Shown here piece after piece: positions 18,652 through 28,096 of a stretch of 64,000 nt of DNA. The position numbers and the translations under genes are program-made. The DNA is from Alphaproteobacteria bacterium (GTDB lineage: Bacteria > Pseudomonadota > Alphaproteobacteria > Micropepsales > Micropepsaceae), in the NCBI GenBank assembly GCA_016125165.1, contig WGMH01000005.1, positions 44,733-108,732 of the forward strand. The letters are read 5' to 3'. Below the pieces are notes generated by a model. The model searched no databases, had not been told where the DNA came from, and saw nothing but the letters and a program-made list of their open reading frames with translations. Within the stretch, counting starts at the first letter, position 1, and each line of letters begins with the position of its first letter.

Positions 18652-18783
18652 TAGCCCTACACTATCGCGCTGCCTAGACCCCTTTTGGGGCGATGTGCCC
18701 CAAGTACTGCTGGTCTCGCGGGCCGCGTGCGGCAGGCGCGCGTCGGTGCGTCGCCGATTGGTGTCGTGAAGGAAGGGGAACAG

Positions 18784-18975
18784 ATGTCGGGGCGGCCTTC
18801 AAAACCGCAAATAGCGCAGGCGGAAGTGCCAGCCGGTGAAGGGTCACACCCGCGCCGGCCCTACGCCGCGCCAGTACTGGTCGCATCGTCTTCAGTTTCA
18901 AAGGCGACAGATAAAACATTCGGCACATTCGACCACTTTAATTTTTTCGGTACCCTCCAGTTCGGTCCATCCTGA
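18784..18975 (+). CDS. Orphan RiPP precursor-like peptide (lasso-type leader motif)
   Basis: 63 residues, not similar to any enzyme. A strong ribosome site (AAGGAAGGGG) precedes the ATG at 18784; an in-frame TTG 99 nt upstream is less likely. The centre contains Y27-x-x-P30-x-L32 (RRPYAAPVL), the consensus by which RRE domains recognise lasso-peptide leaders. It is followed by SSVSKAT, which places Thr42 where lasso leaders carry their penultimate Thr. The C-terminal 20 residues are aromatic- and Gly-rich, contain D50 and end QFGPS. It resembles the two peptides at 53.9-54.4 kb in motif, spacing and C-terminus. No biosynthetic enzyme adjoins it. Function is inference. Confidence 0.55.
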   Translation: MSGRPSKPQIAQAEVPAGEGSHPRRPYAAPVLVASSSVSKATDKTFGTFDHFNFFGTLQFGPS

Positions 18976-19363
18976 CAGCGATAGCGCTGCAAGATCATGC
19001 CGTCGGTGGCTGTGATCCTTGCGGAGCATCACACGCGGCGTTCCGAACCGAGGGGACGCGATACTGGATTGCCAGCCTTCGCGGCGTTGCGCGGTGACTG
19101 TGCTCGCCTTGAATCGTGTCTCGCGCATTCCCACATAAAGCCGCTGCGCCATCTCGTGTGACGCAGGCGCGGAACTGTCGTCAGGGCAGGGTCTCCCCCT
19201 CCCTCCCCCCTCAAAAAGGACGAAAATCGAAAAACGGCTAAGGCATTGAATGGCAAGAAGGTGTTTGCGAAATCGTGGTCGGGGTGTGTGGAAAACCTCA
19301 GCGTCCGGCACCGCTGGATCGCGATGCCGCCGTCAATTCGTCCCGGCCAGGTTTTTGGATTGT
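18976..19363. other. Intergenic region without a recognised gene
   Basis: 388 nt between the orphan peptide and tRNA-Lys. Open frames on the minus strand cross it but show no family and overlap the tRNA. No enzyme or obvious RNA seen. A poly-pyrimidine run (CCCCCTCCCTCCCCCC, about 19195-19210) resembles the one at 18631. Confidence 0.5.
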
Positions 19364-19438
<75 letters not shown>

Positions 19439-19557
19439 CACCGGGCAGGGATGGTCCCTGCTTTTCCGAAAGGAGGCGGGCCTATAGCAAGCCCCGGCGG
19501 GCCTGTCCAGAAAGGCTTTTGTCCGGACCTGCGGGCGGAGCCGGACGGTCCTGATCG

Positions 19558-20712
19558 CTAGATCAGCCCGGCGGAATGGCGCGGAATCTCGACGAAACGG
19601 TGGACATGGACGCTCATCAGAAGGCCGAAGCCCACCATCACCGTCAGCATGGCCGTGCCGCCATAGGAGATCAGCGGCATGGGAATGCCCACCACGGGAA
19701 TCAGGCCCATCACCATCGCCGCGTTGATCATGATGTAGAAGAAGAAGTTGAGCGTCACGCCCATGGCCAGCAGCCGCCCAAACTGGCTTCGCGAGGACAT
19801 CGCGATGCGGATGCCGTAGCCGATCACAAGTCCGAACAGCAGCAGGAGCGCCACCGATCCCACGAAGCCGAATTCCTCGCCGATGGTGGTGTAGATGAAG
19901 TCGGTCTGCTTTTCCGGCAGGAAGTTCAGGTGGCTTTGCGTGCCGTGCAGGTAACCTTTGCCCGCCACGCCGCCGGAACCGATGGTGATCTCCGCCTGGC
20001 TGATGTTCCAGCCCGCGCCGAGCGAGTCGTGTTCCGGGTTGAGGAAGGTGAGCACGCGGCGCTTCTGGTAGTCGTGCATGAACTCCCAGGCCACCGGAAT
20101 GGCGGCCAGCACACCGGAAATCGCCGGCACGATCCACCACCAGGAAAGTCCCGCCAGGAACAGCAGCGCGCAGCCATCGGCGATCAGGATCACGGCAGTG
20201 CCGAGGTTGGGCTGAATCAGGACGAGGAACGCAGGCGCCGCGATCATCACCAGTGGTATGAGCAGCTTCAGGGGCCTGGAAACATCCTCCACGCTCAAGC
20301 CGTGCAGATAGCGGGCGAGGGCCAGCACCAGCGAGATTTTCATCAGCTCGGATGGCTGAAGCTGCAGTGGACCAAATTCAATCCATCGCTGTGCACCAAG
20401 TCCGCCGACCTTGCCCATGATGGTGGTGGCAACAAGCAGCAGCAGCGCGATCGCGTATGCCGGATAGGCCACATTCATCCATATCCGGATGTCCACCATG
20501 GCAATTGCGATGAGGATCACCAGCCCGACAATGAAGCGATAAATCTGTGGTGCCGCCCATGGCTGGAAGCTTCCCCCTGCGATGGAATAGAGCATGAGAA
20601 AGCCAACGCCCGCGATCATTCCAATCAGCACAACGAGGCCCCAATTGACCTCCAGCAGCTTCTCCGGAATGGAGAGCCGGCCGCGCTCGGCCGCATAGTG
20701 GCGCGTCGTCAT
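19558..20712 (-). CDS. rodA: Peptidoglycan glycosyltransferase RodA
   Basis: 384-residue SEDS protein with about ten membrane segments. Conserved features include the GGLGAQRWIEFGPLQLQPSE motif, the LIQPNLGTA segment with the catalytic-region Asp replaced by the family's usual PDLG/PNLG loop, and the C-terminal LISYGGTA. It polymerises glycan strands of the lateral wall together with PBP2. The start ATG at 20712 overlaps the mrdA stop (ATGA); a longer open frame upstream is antisense-like. Last gene of the mre-mrd operon. Confidence 0.95.
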   Translation of the reverse strand: MTTRHYAAERGRLSIPEKLLEVNWGLVVLIGMIAGVGFLMLYSIAGGSFQPWAAPQIYRFIVGLVILIAIAMVDIRIWMNVAYPAYAIALLLLVATTIMGKVGGLGAQRWIEFGPLQLQPSELMKISLVLALARYLHGLSVEDVSRPLKLLIPLVMIAAPAFLVLIQPNLGTAVILIADGCALLFLAGLSWWWIVPAISGVLAAIPVAWEFMHDYQKRRVLTFLNPEHDSLGAGWNISQAEITIGSGGVAGKGYLHGTQSHLNFLPEKQTDFIYTTIGEEFGFVGSVALLLLFGLVIGYGIRIAMSSRSQFGRLLAMGVTLNFFFYIMINAAMVMGLIPVVGIPMPLISYGGTAMLTVMVGFGLLMSVHVHRFVEIPRHSAGLI

Positions 20713-22607
20713 GGCGTCACCTTGAAGCCGGGGATGTTCTCGGCGGTCTTGACGGGGTAAGCGTTCGGCAACCTCGCGGGATCGCGCTTTTGCGTGAAGG
20801 CCAGAATGTCGCGCGCGATCTGCACCTGCGGGTGCGGTCCCACCGCACCATGTTCGATCACCACGGCACAAGCGTATTTGGGTTCCAGAACAGGCGCGAA
20901 GGCAACGAAGAGTGCGTGGTCGCGCAATCGCCACGGTAGCGACTCGTTCTTGCGCACGCCGCTGGCGCGTTCTTCACGTGTAATCCTGCGCACCTGCGCC
21001 GTGCCGGTTTTGCCGGCCATTTCAAAACCGGGTTCTATGATACGCCAGGGATAGGCGGTTCCCCCTGGTTCGTTCGTCACCGCGCTCATGCCCTCATGCA
21101 CAGCAAGGATAGCCTTGTCGGAGAACTGCAGTGCTTTGACTTCGGGACGTGTCTGGGCGTCACGCCCCACGACGCGTGCGATGCGCGGATAAACCTCGTT
21201 GCCACTGGCTATGCGCGCAGCCATGGTTGCCAGCTGAATTGGTGTCGTCAGCACATAGCCTTGACCGATGCCGGTCACGAGTGTTTCGCCAAGCTGCCAG
21301 GGAACCCCGAAATTGGCGAGCTTCCATGCCCGGCCGGGTATGGTACCGGCCCGCTCGCCGGGCAGTTCGATGCCAGTCAGACGTCCAAGGCCCAGCCGGT
21401 GCGACGCTTCTTCGATGCGATCGATGCCCAGTCTGCGCGCTACTTCATAGAAAAAGACGTCGCAGGATTGCTGGATACCTCTTTTGAGGTCGACGTGTCC
21501 GTGCCCTCCGCGCTTCCAGCAATGAAATACATTGTTGCCCAGCGTCGTAGCACCATCGCAGAACACGCTGAAACCGGGTGTAGCGATGCCGGCATCCACA
21601 GCTGCCAATGCCATTGCACATTTATAGGTGGACCCCGGCGGATACACGCCGCTCATCACTTTGTTCAATAGCGGATTGTGATCGTTGGTGGTGAGCGCCT
21701 GCCACTCGCTGGTTTTAATGCCCACGTTAAAGAGGTTCGGATCAAAGCCGGGCGTGGACGCAAGTGCGATGATATCACCGTTGTGAACATCCATCACCAC
21801 GGCGGCAGCACTCTCATTGCCCATCAATTCCGCCAGTTTCTGCTGCACCTGTCGATCGATGGTGAGATAGACATCCGACCCGGGCATGCCCGGTTCACGG
21901 CCTAGCTCGCGGATCACACGCCCATACGCATTCACTTCTACTCGGCTAACGCCTGCAGTGCCTCGGATTTCAGGATCGAAGCGCTTTTCGATGCCGCGTT
22001 TGCCAATTCGAAATCCAGGAAGATCCAAGAGAGGATCTTCATGCTCCTTTTTGTCGTCCGCGGACACCGCAGCGACATACCCCAAGATGTGCGAAAGTTC
22101 GTCGTTGAAAGGGTAGAATCGTGTTTCCCCCACATCCGGTTGAACGCCGGACAGATAGGGCAAATGCAAATTGATGCGCGCGAATTCTTCCCAAGTGAGG
22201 TTTTCGGCCACTGTAACGGGCACGAAGCGCTTGTTCTGGCCTATATCGCGATGCACGCGGTCCCGTTGCGATGGCGAGATGGCAATGATGCGTGATATCG
22301 CGTCGAGCGCTGCATCTACGCTGTCCGCGAGCTGTTCGGGAATCAGCAGTACGCGATAGTTACGCCTATTGGTTGCCAGCTCAACGCCAAAGCGGTCCAG
22401 GATGCGACCACGCAACGGGGCAACAAGGCGCTGATTAACGCGGTTGTCTTCCGCGCGGGTCATGAACTGATCGCCCTGCAGAATTTGCAATTGGTAGAGA
22501 CGCGCCGTCAGACCCGTGAAAACTGCCGTCATGGCACCGGATACCAGCAGGCTTCGGCGCGAAAATGTCGAATACCGACTTTTGTCTTTCCGGTCGAACA
22601 GGGGCAT
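20709..22607 (-). CDS. mrdA: Penicillin-binding protein 2 (elongasome transpeptidase)
   Basis: 632 residues. One N-terminal membrane anchor (SLLVSGAMTAVFTGLTARLYQLQ), the PBP dimerisation domain, then the transpeptidase motifs: S-T-Y-K in PPGSTYKCAMAL, S-C-D in the QQSCDVFFYEV segment (SxN-like motif with Asp), and K-T-G in AGKTGTAQV. It cross-links side-wall peptidoglycan with RodA. Coupled by overlap to mreD upstream and rodA downstream. Confidence 0.95.
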   Translation of the reverse strand: MPLFDRKDKSRYSTFSRRSLLVSGAMTAVFTGLTARLYQLQILQGDQFMTRAEDNRVNQRLVAPLRGRILDRFGVELATNRRNYRVLLIPEQLADSVDAALDAISRIIAISPSQRDRVHRDIGQNKRFVPVTVAENLTWEEFARINLHLPYLSGVQPDVGETRFYPFNDELSHILGYVAAVSADDKKEHEDPLLDLPGFRIGKRGIEKRFDPEIRGTAGVSRVEVNAYGRVIRELGREPGMPGSDVYLTIDRQVQQKLAELMGNESAAAVVMDVHNGDIIALASTPGFDPNLFNVGIKTSEWQALTTNDHNPLLNKVMSGVYPPGSTYKCAMALAAVDAGIATPGFSVFCDGATTLGNNVFHCWKRGGHGHVDLKRGIQQSCDVFFYEVARRLGIDRIEEASHRLGLGRLTGIELPGERAGTIPGRAWKLANFGVPWQLGETLVTGIGQGYVLTTPIQLATMAARIASGNEVYPRIARVVGRDAQTRPEVKALQFSDKAILAVHEGMSAVTNEPGGTAYPWRIIEPGFEMAGKTGTAQVRRITREERASGVRKNESLPWRLRDHALFVAFAPVLEPKYACAVVIEHGAVGPHPQVQIARDILAFTQKRDPARLPNAYPVKTAENIPGFKVTP

Positions 22608-23140
22608 CAGAAATCGCTCCTGAGGGGGCCGACCAAGCGTCGATGTACGAGCACAAGCACGGGCACCACCGGAATATAAAACAGAACCGACACCGCGACC
22701 TGAAGCACGATGGGCGCCAGAGGCATCATGTGGTTGTGATATATGCTCATAACCACATATGCGGTGCCTGACGCCGTCAGCATTGCCGCGGCGAAGCCCA
22801 GAATGGCACCAATTCCTGAAAGACCCGCAAATGCGTCGCGCTGCCGATCTACCAGTGCGTAGCTGGCCACAAAGGAAAGCGCCCAGATGCCCGGCGGCCC
22901 CCCGGAAAATACGTCCTCAAGAATGCCAATGGCGAAGGCGGCACCTGGTGGCATCAGATCGGGCCGAACCAGGCACCAGAAGTAGACAGGCATCAGCGCC
23001 AAAAGCGGCGAGGGCAGGATTCCTCCCAAGAAGGAAACTGGAAAATTGGCAAGCAGCACGCCAAACGCGGCGAGCAGGAACGGAATGACGGCGGCGAAAA
23101 CACGACTCATGGGGAAATTGATGCGTTCGAACATGCCCAC
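22607..23140 (-). CDS. mreD: Rod-shape determining protein MreD
   Basis: 177 residues with about five hydrophobic segments and the family segments ILPSPLLALMPVYFW and ILEDVFSGGPPGIWAL. It is a membrane component of the elongasome. It lies 4 nt after mreC and overlaps mrdA by 1 nt. Assignment is supported mainly by position, length and topology, since the family is poorly conserved. Confidence 0.88.
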   Translation of the reverse strand: MGMFERINFPMSRVFAAVIPFLLAAFGVLLANFPVSFLGGILPSPLLALMPVYFWCLVRPDLMPPGAAFAIGILEDVFSGGPPGIWALSFVASYALVDRQRDAFAGLSGIGAILGFAAAMLTASGTAYVVMSIYHNHMMPLAPIVLQVAVSVLFYIPVVPVLVLVHRRLVGPLRSDF

Positions 23141-23144
23141 CCCA

Positions 23145-24191
23145 TCAATCGCGCTCGTCTTCGGCAGATGGATCTTCGGCAGGAACTGATTGTTCGGTGG
23201 CCGCCGCTGGCCCGCTGTTTGATTCGTTTTTTTTCGTGGACGACGGTTTGAAGGGCGCGGGTTCCGGCTCGACCGGTTGCGTGGCAGTCGTATTGTCGCT
23301 TGCAGGCATATGCGGCTGCGGCGGTGGCAGCGATGCGGCGGGAAGATCGTTCAGAGATGGGGTAGGCGTCGTTTCGGGTGCGGCTTGATACTTGATGACC
23401 TGTACGTCGTCAGACGTGTTGGCATCGGACAAGAGCGCCACGCGCATGCGTCCGCCATCACGTATCAGTACACCCACGGCCAGCCCCGGCGGCAGAAGCC
23501 CGCCATCGCCAGAGGTAAGCACCTGCATGCCTTCCCGCAGTTGCGCACCTTGTGCCAATGTCTCAAGCGTCGGCGCGTTCGAATTGTCACCGGCCATGAT
23601 CGCTTGAATATTTCCCGGCCGAATTACAACGGGAATGCGACTGTTGAGATCGGTGAGCAAGATCACCCACGAACTGCGCTCGCCGGCCAGAAAAATACGA
23701 CCGATAATTGCATGCTCATCCACTACGGCCTGTCCCGAACGCACGCCCTGACTTTTGCCGGCATTCAGGATCATGGTTTCGAGGAAGGGTTTGCTTTCTC
23801 GCCCGATGACGCGGGCGGTAATGCGGTCAAGAGATGGGTCGACTACCGCGTTCAGCAGCAGTTGATACCGTTTGATGCGGTCCTCCAGAACCAGTGCCGC
23901 GCTCTGCCATTGGCGCAGCTTGGCATTCTCTTCCTTAAGCTTCAGATTTTCGCGATAGACGACAAATATTGTGCCGATGCTACCGAACCAGCGCGACACT
24001 CCGTCGACCGGCTCGCTGACACTTTGAAGCAAAGGCGCTGTCCAGTCGGTGAAAGTTGTGCGCGCACGATCAAACAGCGAGGATTGCGCGCGCCCCACGA
24101 GCACCACGATAATGGCAAGCACGGCAAAGATCGCCAGCGGAAGCTGGGCGGAACCGCGATTGCGCGCAATCTTCCATGTGCCGTTGGCCAT
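23145..24191 (-). CDS. mreC: Rod-shape determining protein MreC
   Basis: 348 residues. N-terminal membrane anchor (residues about 18-37), a coiled coil (LKLKEENAKLRQW), then the two beta-barrel domains (AVVDEHAIIGRIFLAGERSSWVILLTDLNSRIPVVI). The last 80 or so residues are a low-complexity Pro/Thr/Ser/Glu extension, periplasmic and probably disordered. It links MreB to the periplasmic synthases. Confidence 0.93.
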   Translation of the reverse strand: MANGTWKIARNRGSAQLPLAIFAVLAIIVVLVGRAQSSLFDRARTTFTDWTAPLLQSVSEPVDGVSRWFGSIGTIFVVYRENLKLKEENAKLRQWQSAALVLEDRIKRYQLLLNAVVDPSLDRITARVIGRESKPFLETMILNAGKSQGVRSGQAVVDEHAIIGRIFLAGERSSWVILLTDLNSRIPVVIRPGNIQAIMAGDNSNAPTLETLAQGAQLREGMQVLTSGDGGLLPPGLAVGVLIRDGGRMRVALLSDANTSDDVQVIKYQAAPETTPTPSLNDLPAASLPPPQPHMPASDNTTATQPVEPEPAPFKPSSTKKNESNSGPAAATEQSVPAEDPSAEDERD

Positions 24192-24227
24192 GTCTCACGT
24201 ATTCTTCCCGAAGGCCCGCTTGCTCCG

Positions 24228-25274
<1,047 letters not shown>

Positions 25275-25330
25275 TTAACCCATTCCCTTTCCAAGACAGA
25301 TGTCATGCAATCCTCGTACCCACGAAGATG

Positions 25331-25359
25331 CGGGTTCCGGCGATATCCGCCGGAACCCG
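25331..25359 (-). terminator. Stem-loop between leuA and mreB
   Basis: A perfect 11-bp stem, CGGGTTCCGGC/GCCGGAACCCG, with a 7-nt loop just after the leuA stop. No T-tract follows on the minus strand, so attenuation or a processing site is also possible. Confidence 0.5.
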
Positions 25360-25364
25360 TTGTC

Positions 25365-26921
25365 TCATCGTGCTACAGTGAGGACTTCCGGCACCTGCTT
25401 TTCGCGTTTCACCAGTAGCTTATTCAGCGCCGTCACATAGGCATGGGCGGCGGCCACGAGTGTGTCCGTATCCGCGCCGCGCCCGGTAACGGTGCGCCCG
25501 TCTTCTTCCAGCCGCACGCTCACGGTGGCCTGTGCATCGGTTCCTTCGGTCACAGACTGGACTTGGAACTGCTGCAGAGCCGCATTGTGCGGATAGATAC
25601 TTCTTATGGCGTTGAAGATGGCGTCGATAGGGCCATCACCTGTCGTTTTTGTGGAGCTTTCCACGCCGCCCACAACGAGCGTCATGTCTGCAGCCGGCTT
25701 GATCCCGATGCCGGTTTCCACCTTAAGGGACTTGATCACGATGTCGTCAGCGTGGCGTACGATCTCATCATCCACCAAGGCGACAATATCCTCGTCAAAG
25801 ACGTGCTTTTTCTTGTCGGCCAGATTCTTGAAGCGCTTGAATGCTTCATCGAGCGCGGTCGGTTCGAGGGTGTAGCCGAGCGCTTCCAGCTTGTCTCGGA
25901 AGGCATGGCGACCTGAGAGCTTACCCAGCACCAGCGAGGTCGCATGCACGCCCACATCCTCGGGGCGCATGATCTCGTAGGTTTCGACATTCTTGAGCAT
26001 GCCGTCCTGATGAATACCGGATTCATGGGCAAAGGCATTCTTGCCCACGATGGCCTTGTTGTACTGAACAGGAAAGCCGGTCACGTTCGATACGAGCTTT
26101 GATGCCTTCGACAGCATTGTGGTGTTGATATTTGTGGCAAAGGGCATCGCGTCGCGTCTTACCTTCAATGCCATCACAATTTCCTCGAGCGCCGCATTGC
26201 CTGCGCGCTCGCCTATGCCATTGATGGTGCATTCCACCTGCCGTGCACCCGCGATCACACCCGCGAGCGAATTGGCAACAGCAAGGCCGAGGTCGTTGTG
26301 ACAATGGGTCGAAAACACCACGTTTTCCGCGCCCGGAACGCGCTCGCGCAGCATTGTGATGAGTTCGATATATTCCTGAGGCGTGGTGTAACCCACAGTG
26401 TCCGGAATGTTGATCGTGGTGGCACCGGAGCGAATAGCCAGTTCGACGCAACGACAGAGGAAGTCGTGCTCCGTCCGCGTGGCGTCTTCTGCGCTCCATT
26501 GCACATCGTCGGTCAAGTTTCGCGCGCGCGCGACTGATGCACCCACGGCATCCAGCACTGCATTCGGACCCATCTGAAGCTTGTGCTTCATATGGACCGG
26601 ACTTGTCGAGATGAACGTGTGAATTCGGCCTCGGACAGCACCGCGAATTGCTTCGCCCGCGCGATCGATGTCTTTGAAGCCTGCGCGGGAAAGTCCGCAA
26701 ACGATTGCGTTCTTCGTGCGCCGCGCGATTTGCGTTACGGCCTCGAAGTCGCCTTGCGATGATATGGGAAATCCGGCCTCGATAATGTCGACGCCCATGG
26801 CATCTAGCAATTCGGCCACTTCGATCTTCTGTTCGAGGGTCATGGCTGCGCCGGGTGATTGTTCACCGTCGCGCAGTGTGGTGTCGAAAATTCGTATTTT
26901 TCCTTCGTTCTCGGTACTCAT
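25365..26921 (-). CDS. leuA: 2-isopropylmalate synthase
   Basis: 518 residues, the size of LeuA1-type enzymes. The TIM barrel begins FDTTLRDGEQSPGAAM; metal ligands are in STHCHNDLGLAVAN (H-x-H); NGIGERAGNAALEE and the regulatory LeuA C-terminal domain (from about residue 390) follow. It condenses acetyl-CoA with 2-ketoisovalerate and is expected to be feedback-inhibited by leucine through the C-terminal domain. GGAAGGAA precedes the start. Confidence 0.95.
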   Translation of the reverse strand: MSTENEGKIRIFDTTLRDGEQSPGAAMTLEQKIEVAELLDAMGVDIIEAGFPISSQGDFEAVTQIARRTKNAIVCGLSRAGFKDIDRAGEAIRGAVRGRIHTFISTSPVHMKHKLQMGPNAVLDAVGASVARARNLTDDVQWSAEDATRTEHDFLCRCVELAIRSGATTINIPDTVGYTTPQEYIELITMLRERVPGAENVVFSTHCHNDLGLAVANSLAGVIAGARQVECTINGIGERAGNAALEEIVMALKVRRDAMPFATNINTTMLSKASKLVSNVTGFPVQYNKAIVGKNAFAHESGIHQDGMLKNVETYEIMRPEDVGVHATSLVLGKLSGRHAFRDKLEALGYTLEPTALDEAFKRFKNLADKKKHVFDEDIVALVDDEIVRHADDIVIKSLKVETGIGIKPAADMTLVVGGVESSTKTTGDGPIDAIFNAIRSIYPHNAALQQFQVQSVTEGTDAQATVSVRLEEDGRTVTGRGADTDTLVAAAHAYVTALNKLLVKREKQVPEVLTVAR

Positions 26922-27298
26922 GGCATGTTCCTTCCGTTCGCCTGCGAGGCTGCCTCGATCACTCCTTTCGATGGTCCCCTAAACACCCGTCTCACCAGCG
27001 TGAGAGCAGCCAGCGCCTAGGGGCATCTAAGAAGAAGAAGCGCGCCGAGCGACAAACCGAGGGAAGGAGAACCAATGCCGCGAAGGCGCGCAAAAGCATG
27101 GGCAAGAGTTCCGCCCTTCATGCTTTCGTTGCGCACGATCTTCGTCATCGCCGGATCGCCGTTCCGCCCGTCCGAGTTTACGGTTTGCTAACCCTACAGA
27201 AGCCCTGTTAAGCATGCGTAAATGCACCGCTTTTGGCTTCATTTGTGAGGTTTTACGCCTATTCGGTTTGTGGGTGCAATAGTTCAGGGAGCCTTCCG
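26922..27298. other. Intergenic region upstream of leuA and the ABC transporter
   Basis: 377 nt between two divergent operons. On the leuA side are two hairpins, CGAGG-CAG-CCTCG (26945-26957) and TCTCAC-CAGC-GTGAGA (26990-27005). I looked for a leucine-rich leader peptide and did not find one; a 15-codon frame in this leader has a single Leu. A 38-codon plus-strand frame is listed separately. Confidence 0.5.
27075..27191 (+). CDS. Possible 38-residue basic peptide
   Basis: ATG at 27075 is preceded by an excellent ribosome site (GGGAAGGAG, 5 nt spacing). The peptide is strongly basic at the start (MPRRRAKAWAR), then has a hydrophobic stretch (FMLSLRTIFVIAG). No family is recognised, and chance occurrence cannot be excluded. 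Confidence 0.25.
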   Translation: MPRRRAKAWARVPPFMLSLRTIFVIAGSPFRPSEFTVC

Positions 27299-28096
27299 AT
27301 GGCCCACGCACCTGCCGCCGCCCCGATCATCGCCTTCCAGGAGGTTGCCAAGGTCTATGGGGATACGGCGGCCGTCCGGGGCCTAAACCTGACGATCGCC
27401 ACCGGCGAGTTCTACGTGCTCATTGGCCCTTCCGGTTGCGGCAAGAGTACGACCCTGCACATGGTCAATCGGCTTAGTGAGCCTAGCTCAGGACGTATCC
27501 TGATTGATGGTGCGGATGCCTCGACATTGAACCCCGTTGGCCTGCGGCGCGAAATCGGCTTTGTGTTCCAGGCGGTGGGGCTGTTTCCCCACCTGACCGT
27601 TGGGGAAAACGTTGCCATTGCACCCCGGCTGCTGGGGTGGCCGCCGGCGGACATCGTCACAAGAGTGGCGGAATTGCTGGAAATCGTGCGGCTCCCCCCC
27701 CAGGCCTACCTGCACCGGATGCCGGCTGAATTGTCTGGCGGGCAACAGCAGCGGGTGGGCCTGGCGCGGGCGTTGGCCGCCCGCCCGCGTATCATGCTGA
27801 TGGACGAACCTTTCGCCGCGCTGGACCCTTTGACGCGCGATGATCTCGCGGCCGACTACCGCGCGATCCATGACCGGCTGGGTCTCACAACTGTCCTCGT
27901 CACCCACGACATGACCGAGGCCTTCCTTTTGGCTGACCGGATAACGGTGATGCACTCCGGGGAAGTGGTTCAGACCGGTTCCCCGCAGGAACTGCTCAAT
28001 GCTCCCGCTGACGATTTCGTCCGCTCCCTTATCGACACGCCGCGTCGTCGGGCCAAGCGGCTCGCCGAACTGATGCATGTGGGGGCCGGCACATGA
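27299..28096 (+). CDS. Osmoprotectant ABC transporter ATP-binding protein
   Basis: 265 residues. Walker A GPSGCGKST, Q-loop VFQAVGLFPHLTVGENV, signature LSGGQQQRVGLARAL, Walker B IMLMDEPFAALDP and H-loop VLVTHDMTEA. The MVNRLSEPSSG segment after Walker A is typical of the OpuCA/ProV glycine-betaine/choline group. The CBS domains of longer OpuCA proteins are absent. The start at 27299 fits the family; an upstream extension lacks similarity. ATGA overlap with the permease fusion. Confidence 0.88.
   Translation: MAHAPAAAPIIAFQEVAKVYGDTAAVRGLNLTIATGEFYVLIGPSGCGKSTTLHMVNRLSEPSSGRILIDGADASTLNPVGLRREIGFVFQAVGLFPHLTVGENVAIAPRLLGWPPADIVTRVAELLEIVRLPPQAYLHRMPAELSGGQQQRVGLARALAARPRIMLMDEPFAALDPLTRDDLAADYRAIHDRLGLTTVLVTHDMTEAFLLADRITVMHSGEVVQTGSPQELLNAPADDFVRSLIDTPRRRAKRLAELMHVGAGT

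Noticed and set aside
18685..18783. Upstream TTG extension of the orphan peptide
   Set aside because: The extension adds 33 residues without the leader-like composition, whereas the ATG at 18784 has a strong ribosome site.
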